From assembly GCA_020343555.1 (NCBI GenBank), contig CP070800.1, forward strand, positions 2,319,077 to 2,332,768: 13,692 nucleotides of DNA, written 5' to 3'. Under the pieces are notes generated by a model. That model had not been told where the DNA came from. It made no database searches and saw nothing but the letters and a program-made list of their open reading frames with translations. Positions within the stretch are counted from its first letter, which is position 1. The number at the start of each line of letters is the position of its first letter. The position numbers were made by a program, and so were the translations under genes. This document shows positions 1 to 6,255 of the stretch, piece by piece. The stretch is from Dehalococcoidales bacterium (GTDB taxonomy: Bacteria; Chloroflexota; Dehalococcoidia; Dehalococcoidales; UBA2162).

Positions 1-1092
1 CGGATAGAAGAAGTCGACAGGAACAGCCTGATGATAACGGCCCAGGCTGGTGTTTCATACGCGGAACTGGTGAATGCCGCTGAAGATGCCGGCATGTTTT
101 TCCCTCCGAAGCCCGGGGATGCCGGTGCGGCTGTTGGTGGTATCGTTGCCTGTAACGCTGCCGGTGCCAGAGCAATAAAATACGGGGTCACCAGGAACTT
201 CGTGAAAGGGCTTGAAGTAGTCCTTCCTTCGGGAGAAATAGTTACCCTCGGCGGCAAGCTTATTAAAAATGCTATGGGAATCGATTTACTGCATTTAATG
301 ATAGGCAGCGAAGGTGCACTGGGAGTAATTACTAAAGCGGTTTTTAGGATGATTCCAAAACCCAGACACAGCGCTTTGTTGCTGGCTTCTTTTGCCGAAC
401 GACTCGAGGCGATAGAGGTCTCTGCTGTTGTAGCATCACATATGTTAGTTCCTTTGGCTGCAGAGTACATGGACCATGATCTGGTAGAGATGACCGCTGA
501 ATATCTCGGTACCGAGTGGCCTGCAAAAAATGGGAAGGCTCATCTGTTTTTTATAAGTACAGGCGAAACAGAAGAGGAAGTATATTCTCAACTGGAGGAA
601 ATAGCCGGAATCTGCGAGGAAAATGGAGCTTTAGAGGTATTGATGGCGGAGACAAAAGCAGAGCAGGACAACATAATCAGGATAAGGGGTGAAATAGCCA
701 CAGCTCAGAAGTCGGCGGGAACAGTGGGAGATTTTATGGATATCTGTGTACCCCCTGGTAATTTACCTGCTCTCTTTCAATCGATTCTTAATATTGAGAA
801 TCAGTTTGATACCACGATCCCGGTAACAGGGCATTCACTGGATGGGAATCTGCATCCTACTCCGTTAAAGGAACTTGCCGATAGAGGTGTACTCGAGCAA
901 GTTAAGGAAGAGATATACAGCGAGACTATAAGACTAGGAGGAGTATTAACAGGCGAACATGGCCTGGGCACAATAAGGCTTCATAACACATCACTGTGGC
1001 CTGATACGGGTACCTGGACATTGATGCAGGGTATAAAAGGAGTTTTCGATCCGAACAATATTTTAAATCCTCATCGTGTCTTCCCGGATTAA
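1..1092 (+). CDS. FAD-binding oxidase/dehydrogenase, GlcD-like (5' end outside window)
   Basis: Probable flavin-dependent 2-hydroxyacid dehydrogenase of the glycolate/D-lactate oxidase family (FAD_binding_4 plus FAD-oxidase C domain), oxidising a 2-hydroxy acid to a 2-oxo acid. The frame is open from base 1, so the ATG at 31 is internal. About 363 residues are visible, against roughly 460-480 for the family, so about 100 N-terminal residues lie upstream. Seen: the flavin-domain stretch NAAGARAIKYG near visible residues 50-60, then IGSEGALGVIT. The C-terminal domain has GHSLDGNLH (bases 829-855), GEHGLG, and the usual ending NILNPHRVFPD. The common form of the metal/substrate motif is GHxGDGNxH; here Leu replaces the first Gly. 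No partner GlcE/GlcF gene follows, because the next gene is convergent. The family is clear, the substrate is not. Confidence 0.9.
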   Translation, partial: RIEEVDRNSLMITAQAGVSYAELVNAAEDAGMFFPPKPGDAGAAVGGIVACNAAGARAIKYGVTRNFVKGLEVVLPSGEIVTLGGKLIKNAMGIDLLHLMIGSEGALGVITKAVFRMIPKPRHSALLLASFAERLEAIEVSAVVASHMLVPLAAEYMDHDLVEMTAEYLGTEWPAKNGKAHLFFISTGETEEEVYSQLEEIAGICEENGALEVLMAETKAEQDNIIRIRGEIATAQKSAGTVGDFMDICVPPGNLPALFQSILNIENQFDTTIPVTGHSLDGNLHPTPLKELADRGVLEQVKEEIYSETIRLGGVLTGEHGLGTIRLHNTSLWPDTGTWTLMQGIKGVFDPNNILNPHRVFPD

Positions 1093-1111
1093 GCCTGAAA
1101 AACGCTCCCTG

Positions 1112-1151
1112 TTTCTGGTGGATTTCAACTTTTCCCCACCTCCACCAGAAA
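1112..1151. repeat. Perfect 11-bp inverted repeat after the oxidase gene
   Basis: TTTCTGGTGGA at 1112-1122 is the exact reverse complement of TCCACCAGAAA at 1141-1151, with an 18-base loop. It begins 20 bases after the stop of the oxidase gene. The + strand continues with A-rich sequence and neither strand has a T run directly after the stem, so it is not a textbook intrinsic terminator. It may act as a 3' stabilising hairpin or a weak terminator. Confidence 0.5.
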
Positions 1152-1243
1152 AAAGGCAGATTCGGAGACTTATCTTAGGATCCGTGCTTGTTTCGATAAC
1201 AGATCTTTCAATATTTGCGTCTAGAATATTCATATAAATTATA
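1152..1243. other. Non-coding stretch between convergent genes
   Basis: This is the remainder of the 207-base gap between the oxidase stop and the propeller-protein stop, lying between the two hairpins. I see no gene, RNA or repeat here. The right half is AT-rich. Confidence 0.5.
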
Positions 1244-1269
1244 GGGAGGGAACAATCATATTCCCTCCC
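1244..1269 (-). terminator. Strong hairpin, likely terminator of the propeller-protein gene
   Basis: GGGAGGGAA (1244-1252) pairs perfectly with TTCCCTCCC (1261-1269) around an 8-base loop. Read on the - strand it starts about 30 bases past the stop of the propeller gene and is followed by TATAATTTATAT, AT-rich but with a broken T run. On the + strand the stem is followed by CCACTACTTATAGATTTTT. It may therefore work in both directions between the convergent genes, with the - strand reading favoured. Confidence 0.6.
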
Positions 1270-1299
1270 CCACTACTTATAGATTTTTCGTTATCGAAT

Positions 1300-2952
1300 T
1301 TACTCTACAGGTTCAATGACTTCCACCATGATTGAGTCAGAAGTATTACTGATCTGAGAACCAAGGAAGGTCCCTTTCACATTAACACCAGAATTCAAAC
1401 AGTGAATACCCGCTGAAGTATATTCCTGATGTCCTCCCGGATTAATATCGGTTGAAACGATAATGGTAGTAGAGATTGATTCTCCAGGTGCCAGACTTTC
1501 AATTTCCCATGTGAGGAACACTTTACCGGTTTTATTTTTCTGGTTCTTTCCCGGGGGACCTGAGACCGTGAAAGATCCCGGATCAACCACTTCAAGATCA
1601 CCGCCGAGACGGTCTTTCACTGTGAGATCAGTTATAGGATATTCTCCATCATTATTTGTGATGGTGACTGTCAATACGAATGTTGTATCTTCACCAACTT
1701 CGATAAGACCGTCACCATCAGCATCTTTATATGACTCGAGTACTTTGGTGGCAGTGACTGGGTAGAAAGCGTAGACATTACCATTTTCATTTCCAGTGAA
1801 TACCATTCCACCCGCAACAGCGGGAGAACCCAGCATTCGGCTGGCTCCAGTGTAGTAACTCCATATAAGACTTCCGTCTTCTTCATCAAGTGCATATAAC
1901 GTGTGATCCAATGATCCGAATACTACCATCCCGTCGGCTACTGCCGGTGCTGACCAGACCTGACCTCCAGTCTGATAACTCCATTTTTCTGTTCCTGTTT
2001 CGGCATCAAGGGCGTAGAGTTTTCCGCTATCGGAACCGATAAAGACAACGCCATCATGTATGGCCGGTGTAGATGTTGAGTTTCCTTCAACATCAGCTGT
2101 CCACAGCTCAGTCCCTGTTGCTTCATCCAGGCAAACGGTCTGGTTATCACTTCCACCCCAGTTATAAACGCCAAAGTATACCTCCAGGTTTCCGTCTTCG
2201 TCACTATCGGCTACAGTGGCACCGTTGCTGTTGACCATACCTGTAACACCACCATGATACAGGGAATAGTCGTAGGTCCATATTATTGCACCTGTTTCTT
2301 CATCCAGGGCAACAAGCGTTGGAGATGTGTTATCAAAGTTATGAGTTCCACTGTATACCTTCCCGTTTGCTATGGAAATAGGTGAATCGGGTGTTCCACC
2401 GATATAGGTACTCCAGTTTGCTGTTCCGGTAGTGGCTTCAAATCGATGGACGTAACCATTACTTGATGCAACCACAACATAATCATTGTTAACTGCCGGG
2501 GAAGACCAGTCCCAAGGTCCATTTCCAACAAATTGATTCCAGTCAAGCACACCGGTATCGGCATCTATGGCGTAAAGAACACCATCTTCGGCAAGTATAT
2601 AGACAATGCCATTTGATACTGCAGGTGATGAACGTATAGGACTGCCTGTGTTATACGCCCAAGCGAGTGAACCACTATTGGTATTTAGAGCATACACATT
2701 TCCGTCTATTGCACCAATGTAGAGTTTACCGTTAACAATCGCCGGAGAAGAATAGATCACAGATCCTGTATCGTATATCCAGGCAGTTGCATTTGTTGAC
2801 GGCATATCTGAGGTCGTATACCCGGTTAAGGCAATGTCGTGGTGAAACATCGGCCAATCGTCTTCACCCTCGGCACTAACCGTTCCTACTCCAAGTACCA
2901 GCATGAGAGTAAGAGCTAGTGTGAGTATTGAGAATAATTTTCTTTTCATCAT
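1300..2952 (-). CDS. Secreted PQQ-type beta-propeller protein with C-terminal DUF11-like domain
   Basis: Predicted exported protein of 550 residues with no visible enzyme signature. A Sec signal peptide covers about residues 1-27: KRK, a hydrophobic core, then cleavage after VSA. The DWPMFHHD motif (32-39) typically opens PQQ-like propellers. Blade repeats of the form (S/T)xPA(V/I) follow at about 68, 108, 150, 294, 334 and 376, each followed by the pattern G.(V/L)YALD.(E/D)TG...W. This suggests 7-8 blades of about 40 residues. Between blades, DSDEDGNLE (249-257) resembles a calcium-binding FG-GAP loop. Residues about 403-550 form a DUF11/CARDB-like beta-sandwich beginning DADGDGLIEVGED (410-422). 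There is no C-terminal membrane anchor or sorting signal, so it is probably released or cell-surface associated. PQQ binding is not implied, as most proteins with this repeat are structural or binding proteins. Two tandem ATGs (2952 and 2949) follow an AAGGAAGG sequence and either could be the start. Confidence 0.88.
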   Translation of the reverse strand: MMKRKLFSILTLALTLMLVLGVGTVSAEGEDDWPMFHHDIALTGYTTSDMPSTNATAWIYDTGSVIYSSPAIVNGKLYIGAIDGNVYALNTNSGSLAWAYNTGSPIRSSPAVSNGIVYILAEDGVLYAIDADTGVLDWNQFVGNGPWDWSSPAVNNDYVVVASSNGYVHRFEATTGTANWSTYIGGTPDSPISIANGKVYSGTHNFDNTSPTLVALDEETGAIIWTYDYSLYHGGVTGMVNSNGATVADSDEDGNLEVYFGVYNWGGSDNQTVCLDEATGTELWTADVEGNSTSTPAIHDGVVFIGSDSGKLYALDAETGTEKWSYQTGGQVWSAPAVADGMVVFGSLDHTLYALDEEDGSLIWSYYTGASRMLGSPAVAGGMVFTGNENGNVYAFYPVTATKVLESYKDADGDGLIEVGEDTTFVLTVTITNNDGEYPITDLTVKDRLGGDLEVVDPGSFTVSGPPGKNQKNKTGKVFLTWEIESLAPGESISTTIIVSTDINPGGHQEYTSAGIHCLNSGVNVKGTFLGSQISNTSDSIMVEVIEPVE

Positions 2953-2974
2953 TCCTTCCTTTGCTATATTTTTT

Positions 2975-3046
2975 TTATTTTCCAGTACTCATATGACAAC
3001 CATGATTATGAACTGACAAGAGTAAGAAATAATTTTGAAATACCAT
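2975..3046 (-). CDS. Possible 23-codon leader ORF upstream of the propeller gene
   Basis: On the - strand, AAGGAGGTG (3047-3055) sits directly before an ATG at 3046. The frame runs 23 codons (MVFQNYFLLL... to ...MSTGK) and ends at TAA 2975-2977, 22 bases before the propeller start. The Shine-Dalgarno match is perfect and extends through the ATG's first two bases to an 11-base complement of the 16S rRNA tail. The gap from GGAGG to ATG is only two bases, shorter than usual, which argues against efficient initiation. It could be a leader peptide, a ribosome standby site or a remnant of a lost gene. Confidence 0.25.
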   Translation of the reverse strand: MVFQNYFLLLSVHNHGCHMSTGK

Positions 3047-3071
3047 CACCTCCTTGCTAATTCCTCATATA

Positions 3072-3100
3072 TTGACTTTCATTCTCTGTTTTTCTAAAAT
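3072..3100 (+). promoter_or_regulatory. Strong sigma70-like promoter
   Basis: TTGACT (3072-3077) and TAAAAT (3095-3100) each match the -35/-10 consensus at five of six positions and are separated by exactly 17 bases. The expected start of transcription, about 3106-3108, falls at the base of the hairpin at 3107. It points toward the SDR gene, but that gene starts more than 300 bases away and behind a terminator-like hairpin. Confidence 0.55.
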
Positions 3101-3106
3101 GCACAA

Positions 3107-3197
3107 AGGGAGACATTAAGACGCTGGACGTGCAACCGCCGGTTATATTAATGTTTTTCCCTGGGGCAGTCTCTTACCAGGCTGCCCTTTATATTTT
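3107..3197 (+). ncRNA. Candidate small structured RNA or terminating leader
   Basis: Predicted transcript of about 90 bases between the promoter at 3072-3100 and a terminator-like hairpin. AGGGA (3107-3111) pairs with TCCCT (3158-3162). Inside it, ACATTAA (3113-3119) pairs perfectly with TTAATGT (3148-3154), separated from the outer helix by a small internal loop. The enclosed 28 bases can form AACC/GGTT (3134-3137 with 3141-3144) or, alternatively, CTGG/CCGG (3124-3127 with 3139-3142). The terminator stem GGGCAG/CTGCCC follows. CCTGG (3160-3164) could pair instead with CCAGG (3177-3181), which would open both the closing stem and the terminator. I do not recognise a known riboswitch class. 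It could be a free small RNA or an attenuator for the SDR gene. The - strand folds the same way, so the strand call rests on the promoter and the T-rich tail. Confidence 0.45.
3164..3197 (+). terminator. Intrinsic terminator-like hairpin
   Basis: GGGCAG (3164-3169) pairs with CTGCCC (3182-3187) across a 12-base loop and is followed by TTTATATTTT (3188-3197). The U tract is interrupted by two A residues, so termination may be partial. Confidence 0.5.
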
Positions 3198-3415
3198 GTA
3201 GAAGTGTATATTAGGATAAAATATATGAAACGTTGATTTCTAACCTCAAACGGCTAGTTATCGGGGATACTTAAATACAAAATTATGACCTCAAAATCTA
3301 ACAATGAAAACAAATGGATTCAATCCTGTATACTTATGATGCAGTGAATAGCCCGTTATCAAGCAAAACACAGCATTCTTCCAATAATACGATTAATGAA
3401 TAGCAGGAGTTTGAT
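3198..3415. other. AT-rich non-coding stretch upstream of the SDR gene
   Basis: No gene or convincing repeat is visible here. TATACT (3329-3334) is a fair -10 element for the SDR gene but lacks a matching -35 box at 16-18 bases. The SDR ribosome binding site AGGAG lies six bases before its ATG. Confidence 0.4.
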
Positions 3416-4183
3416 ATGACAGATTTGCTTAAAGATAAGGTAGCAATTATTACCGGAGCCGGGCGTGGCCTTGGTCGAGAATTCGCTCTCAGATTTGCCA
3501 GAGAAGGAGCAAAATTACTATTGCCTGATATCAATGTTCAAAGCGCTGAAAATACAGCAGGAGAAATAAATGCATCAGGCGGAGAAGCATCAGCAATCGA
3601 GACAGATATTTCGAACGAAAAAGCCACGAGGGAAATGGCTGAAAAAGTGCTACAGCTTTATGGGAAGGCGGACATTCTTGTTAATAATGCCGCCATGTAT
3701 TACGGAGTCAACAACAAGCCCTGGGATGCATGGACGGTAGAAGAATGGGATAAAATGTTCGAGGTCAATGTGAAAGGGACCTGGCTTTGCTGTAAAGCAA
3801 TAGCACCTCTGATGAAGAAACAATCTCAGGGAAAGATAATCAATATCGCTTCTAATGTTGCCAGAGTGCCGGGAGCATCCTGGATGTTGCCATATGCGTG
3901 CAGTAAAGGGTCAGTCTTCACACTGACCCATGCTCTTGCCAGGGCTTTAGGGAAATCAGGTATTAACGTGAATGCAATTGCACCGGGATACACTGCCACG
4001 GAAGCCAGCTTGAGCCAGCTTGATACTGAAAAAACATCCGAATCTTCCATCGCCATGCAATCGCTTCCACGGCGTGAGGAACCTTCCGATCTGGTAGGTA
4101 CTGCCGTATTTCTGGCTTCACCAGACTCAGATTTCATCACAGGGCAGGTAATCTATGTTGATGGAGGGCTGGTAACCCTTTAA
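3416..4183 (+). CDS. Short-chain dehydrogenase/reductase (SDR), classical type
   Basis: Cytoplasmic NAD(P)-dependent oxidoreductase of 255 residues, the usual classical SDR length. Rossmann cofactor motif TGAGRGLG is at 13-20. Asp38, at the end of the second strand, favours NAD(H) over NADP(H). D64 and NNAA (90-93) follow as expected. The catalytic tetrad is Asn118, Ser146, Tyr160 and Lys164 (YACSK). The C-terminal part carries the usual (I)APG (188-190) and ends in the family hallmark ITGQVIYVDGG. The ATG has AGGAG six bases upstream. It is followed after 155 bases by the carboxylesterase on the same strand, which has its own promoter candidate. It likely oxidises a secondary alcohol or hydroxyacyl-CoA, or reduces a ketone, in the neighbouring acid-utilisation pathway. 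The substrate cannot be told from sequence. Confidence 0.92.
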   Translation: MTDLLKDKVAIITGAGRGLGREFALRFAREGAKLLLPDINVQSAENTAGEINASGGEASAIETDISNEKATREMAEKVLQLYGKADILVNNAAMYYGVNNKPWDAWTVEEWDKMFEVNVKGTWLCCKAIAPLMKKQSQGKIINIASNVARVPGASWMLPYACSKGSVFTLTHALARALGKSGINVNAIAPGYTATEASLSQLDTEKTSESSIAMQSLPRREEPSDLVGTAVFLASPDSDFITGQVIYVDGGLVTL

Positions 4184-4269
4184 GCTATAATCTATCCGCT
4201 ATGAAACATGTTGCTTATACATGACCAGGAGCGATCGGTGTAACCTGAACATCAATGAATATTCAAAAA

Positions 4270-4299
4270 TTGACCGGGCATTATTAATCTATCTACAAT
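4270..4299 (+). promoter_or_regulatory. Candidate sigma70 promoter for the carboxylesterase
   Basis: TTGACC (4270-4275) and TACAAT (4294-4299), spaced 18 bases, each match consensus at five of six positions. The start of transcription would be near 4306, giving a leader of about 30 bases. It suggests the esterase can be transcribed separately from the SDR gene. Confidence 0.45.
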
Positions 4300-4338
4300 T
4301 CTTATATGAAACCAAAGGAAAACTGAAAGGGATTCGAT

Positions 4339-5847
4339 ATGAAATCAGAAAATGTCTCAGTCCAAACTGCATCGGGCAAAGTCCTTGGAGTTTATGAAGA
4401 CGAATTATATGTTTTCAAGGGAATACCTTATGCTGAACCTCCAATCGGTGAGTTGCGATGGTTACCACCTCAGCCAGTAAAACCATGGTCGGAGCCACGA
4501 TCCGCGGAGAATTTCGGACCAATCTGTCCTCAAGACAATCGACCAACTCCCATCCCGGGAAGAAAGCCTTCGGTAGAACCTCAGGATGAAAACTGTCTCT
4601 TTCTCAATATATGGACTCCTGCTGTCGATAACGGTAAAAGGGCTGTTATGGTCTGGATCCACGGAGGTGCTTTCTTGCACGGTTCGGGTTCTTCTCCCAT
4701 GAATCCAGGCAGCACACTACCAAAACGTGGTGGAGTAGTCCTGGTCACGTTAAACTACAGGCTTGGTGTATTAGGTTTCCTGCGCCTGATCGATGTCTCG
4801 AATGGTAGAATCCCATCTACGGGAAACGAGGCACTTCTCGATCAAATCGCGGCTTTAGAATGGGTAAAGAATAATATATCAGCATTTGGCGGCGATCCGG
4901 ATAACGTGACCGTTTTTGGTGAATCAGCCGGGGCAGAGAGTATCGGGGCATTGCTGGCAATGCCAGGATCGAAAGGATTGTTTCAGAAAGCTGTTTTACA
5001 GAGTGGGGCAAGCAAGTCTCAGACTACGGAAAGGGCTACACGAACCGCTGAAAAGTACCTGGAATTACTTGGTATTTCAGGTACTGACGTCGAATCCCTC
5101 AGATCAATTCCTTCGAAGAAACTCATTCAAACCTATACCGAACTCCCCCCTGCTGCAGGCGGTTTTGGACCGGTACGAGATGGTGAAGTACTCCCGGATG
5201 TACCACTGAATGTCATCGAACAAGGTTCAGCCAAAGATATCATAGTACTGGCCGGATCAAACCTTGAAGAAGCCAAACTTTTCGCCCTTATTATGGACCA
5301 AGATATCGTAAACATGGATGAGGATAATATGGTAAGTCGCCTGAGGAATCTTGTCCCGGAAGAATACTTGTCTGGCCTTATCGAGAAATATCGGGCAGCA
5401 TTGGCTGAACGTAAATTACCTGTAACCCCATTCGAAATATACACAGCCATACAGGGTGACCAGCATTTCCGAATGCCAAATATCCGTCTATGCGAAATAC
5501 AGGAAAAACTGGGGACACCGTCGTTCGGATACGTCTTCAACTGGAAATCGGCCGCTCCCGGGTTTGGTGCATGCCATGCCCTTGACGTCGGTTTTATATT
5601 CGGAAATCTGAATGAGGAATTTCATGGGTCCAGCTCTGATGCATGGAAACTAGCCGGTGACATGCAGGACGCATGGATGGCCTTTGCCAAAACAGGTGAT
5701 CCGAGCTGTCCAGGGCTTGGTAATTGGCCACGTTATGGCCATGAGCGGACGATGATGGTACTTGGTTCTGATTCCCATGTCGAAACTGCTCCGTATGAGA
5801 AAGAGCGAGCAGCATGGGATGGAATACCAAACAATATTCTGGGATAA
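4339..5847 (+). CDS. Type-B carboxylesterase (alpha/beta hydrolase, PnbA-like)
   Basis: Serine hydrolase of 502 residues, typical for bacterial type-B carboxylesterases, splitting carboxylic esters into acid and alcohol. Seen: the N-terminal VFKGIPYAEPPIGELRW signature, the oxyanion-hole motif HGGAF at 108-112, and the nucleophile elbow GESAG at 194-198 with Ser196. The likely acidic residue is Glu311 in GSNLEEA, and His413 (GACHALD) completes the triad. There is no signal peptide, so it acts in the cytoplasm on imported esters. The ATG has AAGGG seven bases upstream. Its stop faces the ferredoxin stop across 96 bases with no clear hairpin between them. Context suggests it supplies an acid or alcohol to the SDR and CoA-transferase genes around it. 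Its natural ester is unknown. Confidence 0.93.
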   Translation: MKSENVSVQTASGKVLGVYEDELYVFKGIPYAEPPIGELRWLPPQPVKPWSEPRSAENFGPICPQDNRPTPIPGRKPSVEPQDENCLFLNIWTPAVDNGKRAVMVWIHGGAFLHGSGSSPMNPGSTLPKRGGVVLVTLNYRLGVLGFLRLIDVSNGRIPSTGNEALLDQIAALEWVKNNISAFGGDPDNVTVFGESAGAESIGALLAMPGSKGLFQKAVLQSGASKSQTTERATRTAEKYLELLGISGTDVESLRSIPSKKLIQTYTELPPAAGGFGPVRDGEVLPDVPLNVIEQGSAKDIIVLAGSNLEEAKLFALIMDQDIVNMDEDNMVSRLRNLVPEEYLSGLIEKYRAALAERKLPVTPFEIYTAIQGDQHFRMPNIRLCEIQEKLGTPSFGYVFNWKSAAPGFGACHALDVGFIFGNLNEEFHGSSSDAWKLAGDMQDAWMAFAKTGDPSCPGLGNWPRYGHERTMMVLGSDSHVETAPYEKERAAWDGIPNNILG

Positions 5848-5943
5848 GACCAGATGAAACTTTTACTCCGGACCTTCACAGGACAATAAGAAATATTCCA
5901 ACTCTTCATCATCCACCAGCAGAGAGTGTGTTTACAGAGAATT

Positions 5944-6240
5944 TTAAACCCGGAAAATCTCTCCAGACTCCCTGTTTTTCCAGAATCCCCTCTGCTGTAA
6001 TGGCCAGTTGAATTTTACTGCCCCGGGAACGGGACATTCGTTAACACAGGTCCCGCAATACCAGCATTCGTCCGGATGTAATATTACAGGGGGTTTCCCT
6101 TTCTCTTTATTTGGTATATAAACATCTATCGGGCAGACTTCTACACATCTATTGCAGCCGCTGCAAACTTCAGCATTAAAAATAACAGGCTTACTCGGAG
6201 TTATTACATTGGGAAATGCATAAACTTTTTCTTTCGCCAT
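5944..6240 (-). CDS. Two-cluster 4Fe-4S ferredoxin, AprB-like partner of the flavoprotein
   Basis: Small electron-transfer protein of 98 residues and last gene of the - strand operon. Two ligand sets are complete: CSGCNRCVEVCP (Cys26, 29, 32, 36) and CWYCGTCVNECP (Cys59, 62, 65, 69), giving two [4Fe-4S] clusters. The second cluster region, with CWYC and the following GAVKFNWPLQQRG, resembles the beta subunit of adenylylsulfate reductase. However, the protein lacks that subunit's long C-terminal tail and the insertion in its first cluster motif. There is no signal peptide or membrane segment. It starts 15 bases after the flavoprotein stop with AAGGAG eight bases before the ATG. It most likely passes electrons between the flavoprotein FAD and a soluble or membrane carrier not present here. 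Confidence 0.9.
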   Translation of the reverse strand: MAKEKVYAFPNVITPSKPVIFNAEVCSGCNRCVEVCPIDVYIPNKEKGKPPVILHPDECWYCGTCVNECPVPGAVKFNWPLQQRGFWKNRESGEIFRV

Positions 6241-6255
6241 ATTCGAGTCTCCTTT

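Noticed and set aside
1300..2952. PQQ-dependent alcohol dehydrogenase
   Set aside because: The protein has only the generic propeller repeats. It is shorter than the quinoprotein dehydrogenases, has a DUF11-like C-terminal domain, and shows no heme or disulfide motif typical of them.
3107..3197. Known riboswitch (cobalamin, ZTP, c-di-GMP-I, fluoride) in the folded region
   Set aside because: I compared the short conserved blocks of these classes by eye and none is present in the right order. A covariance search would settle this.
4190..4260. Terminator after the SDR gene
   Set aside because: Only a weak CATG/CATG pairing was found, with no T tract.
5133..5540. 135-codon open frame antisense to the carboxylesterase
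   Set aside because: It lies wholly within a gene with a complete catalytic triad, and its product has low-complexity Ser-rich composition and no recognisable motif.
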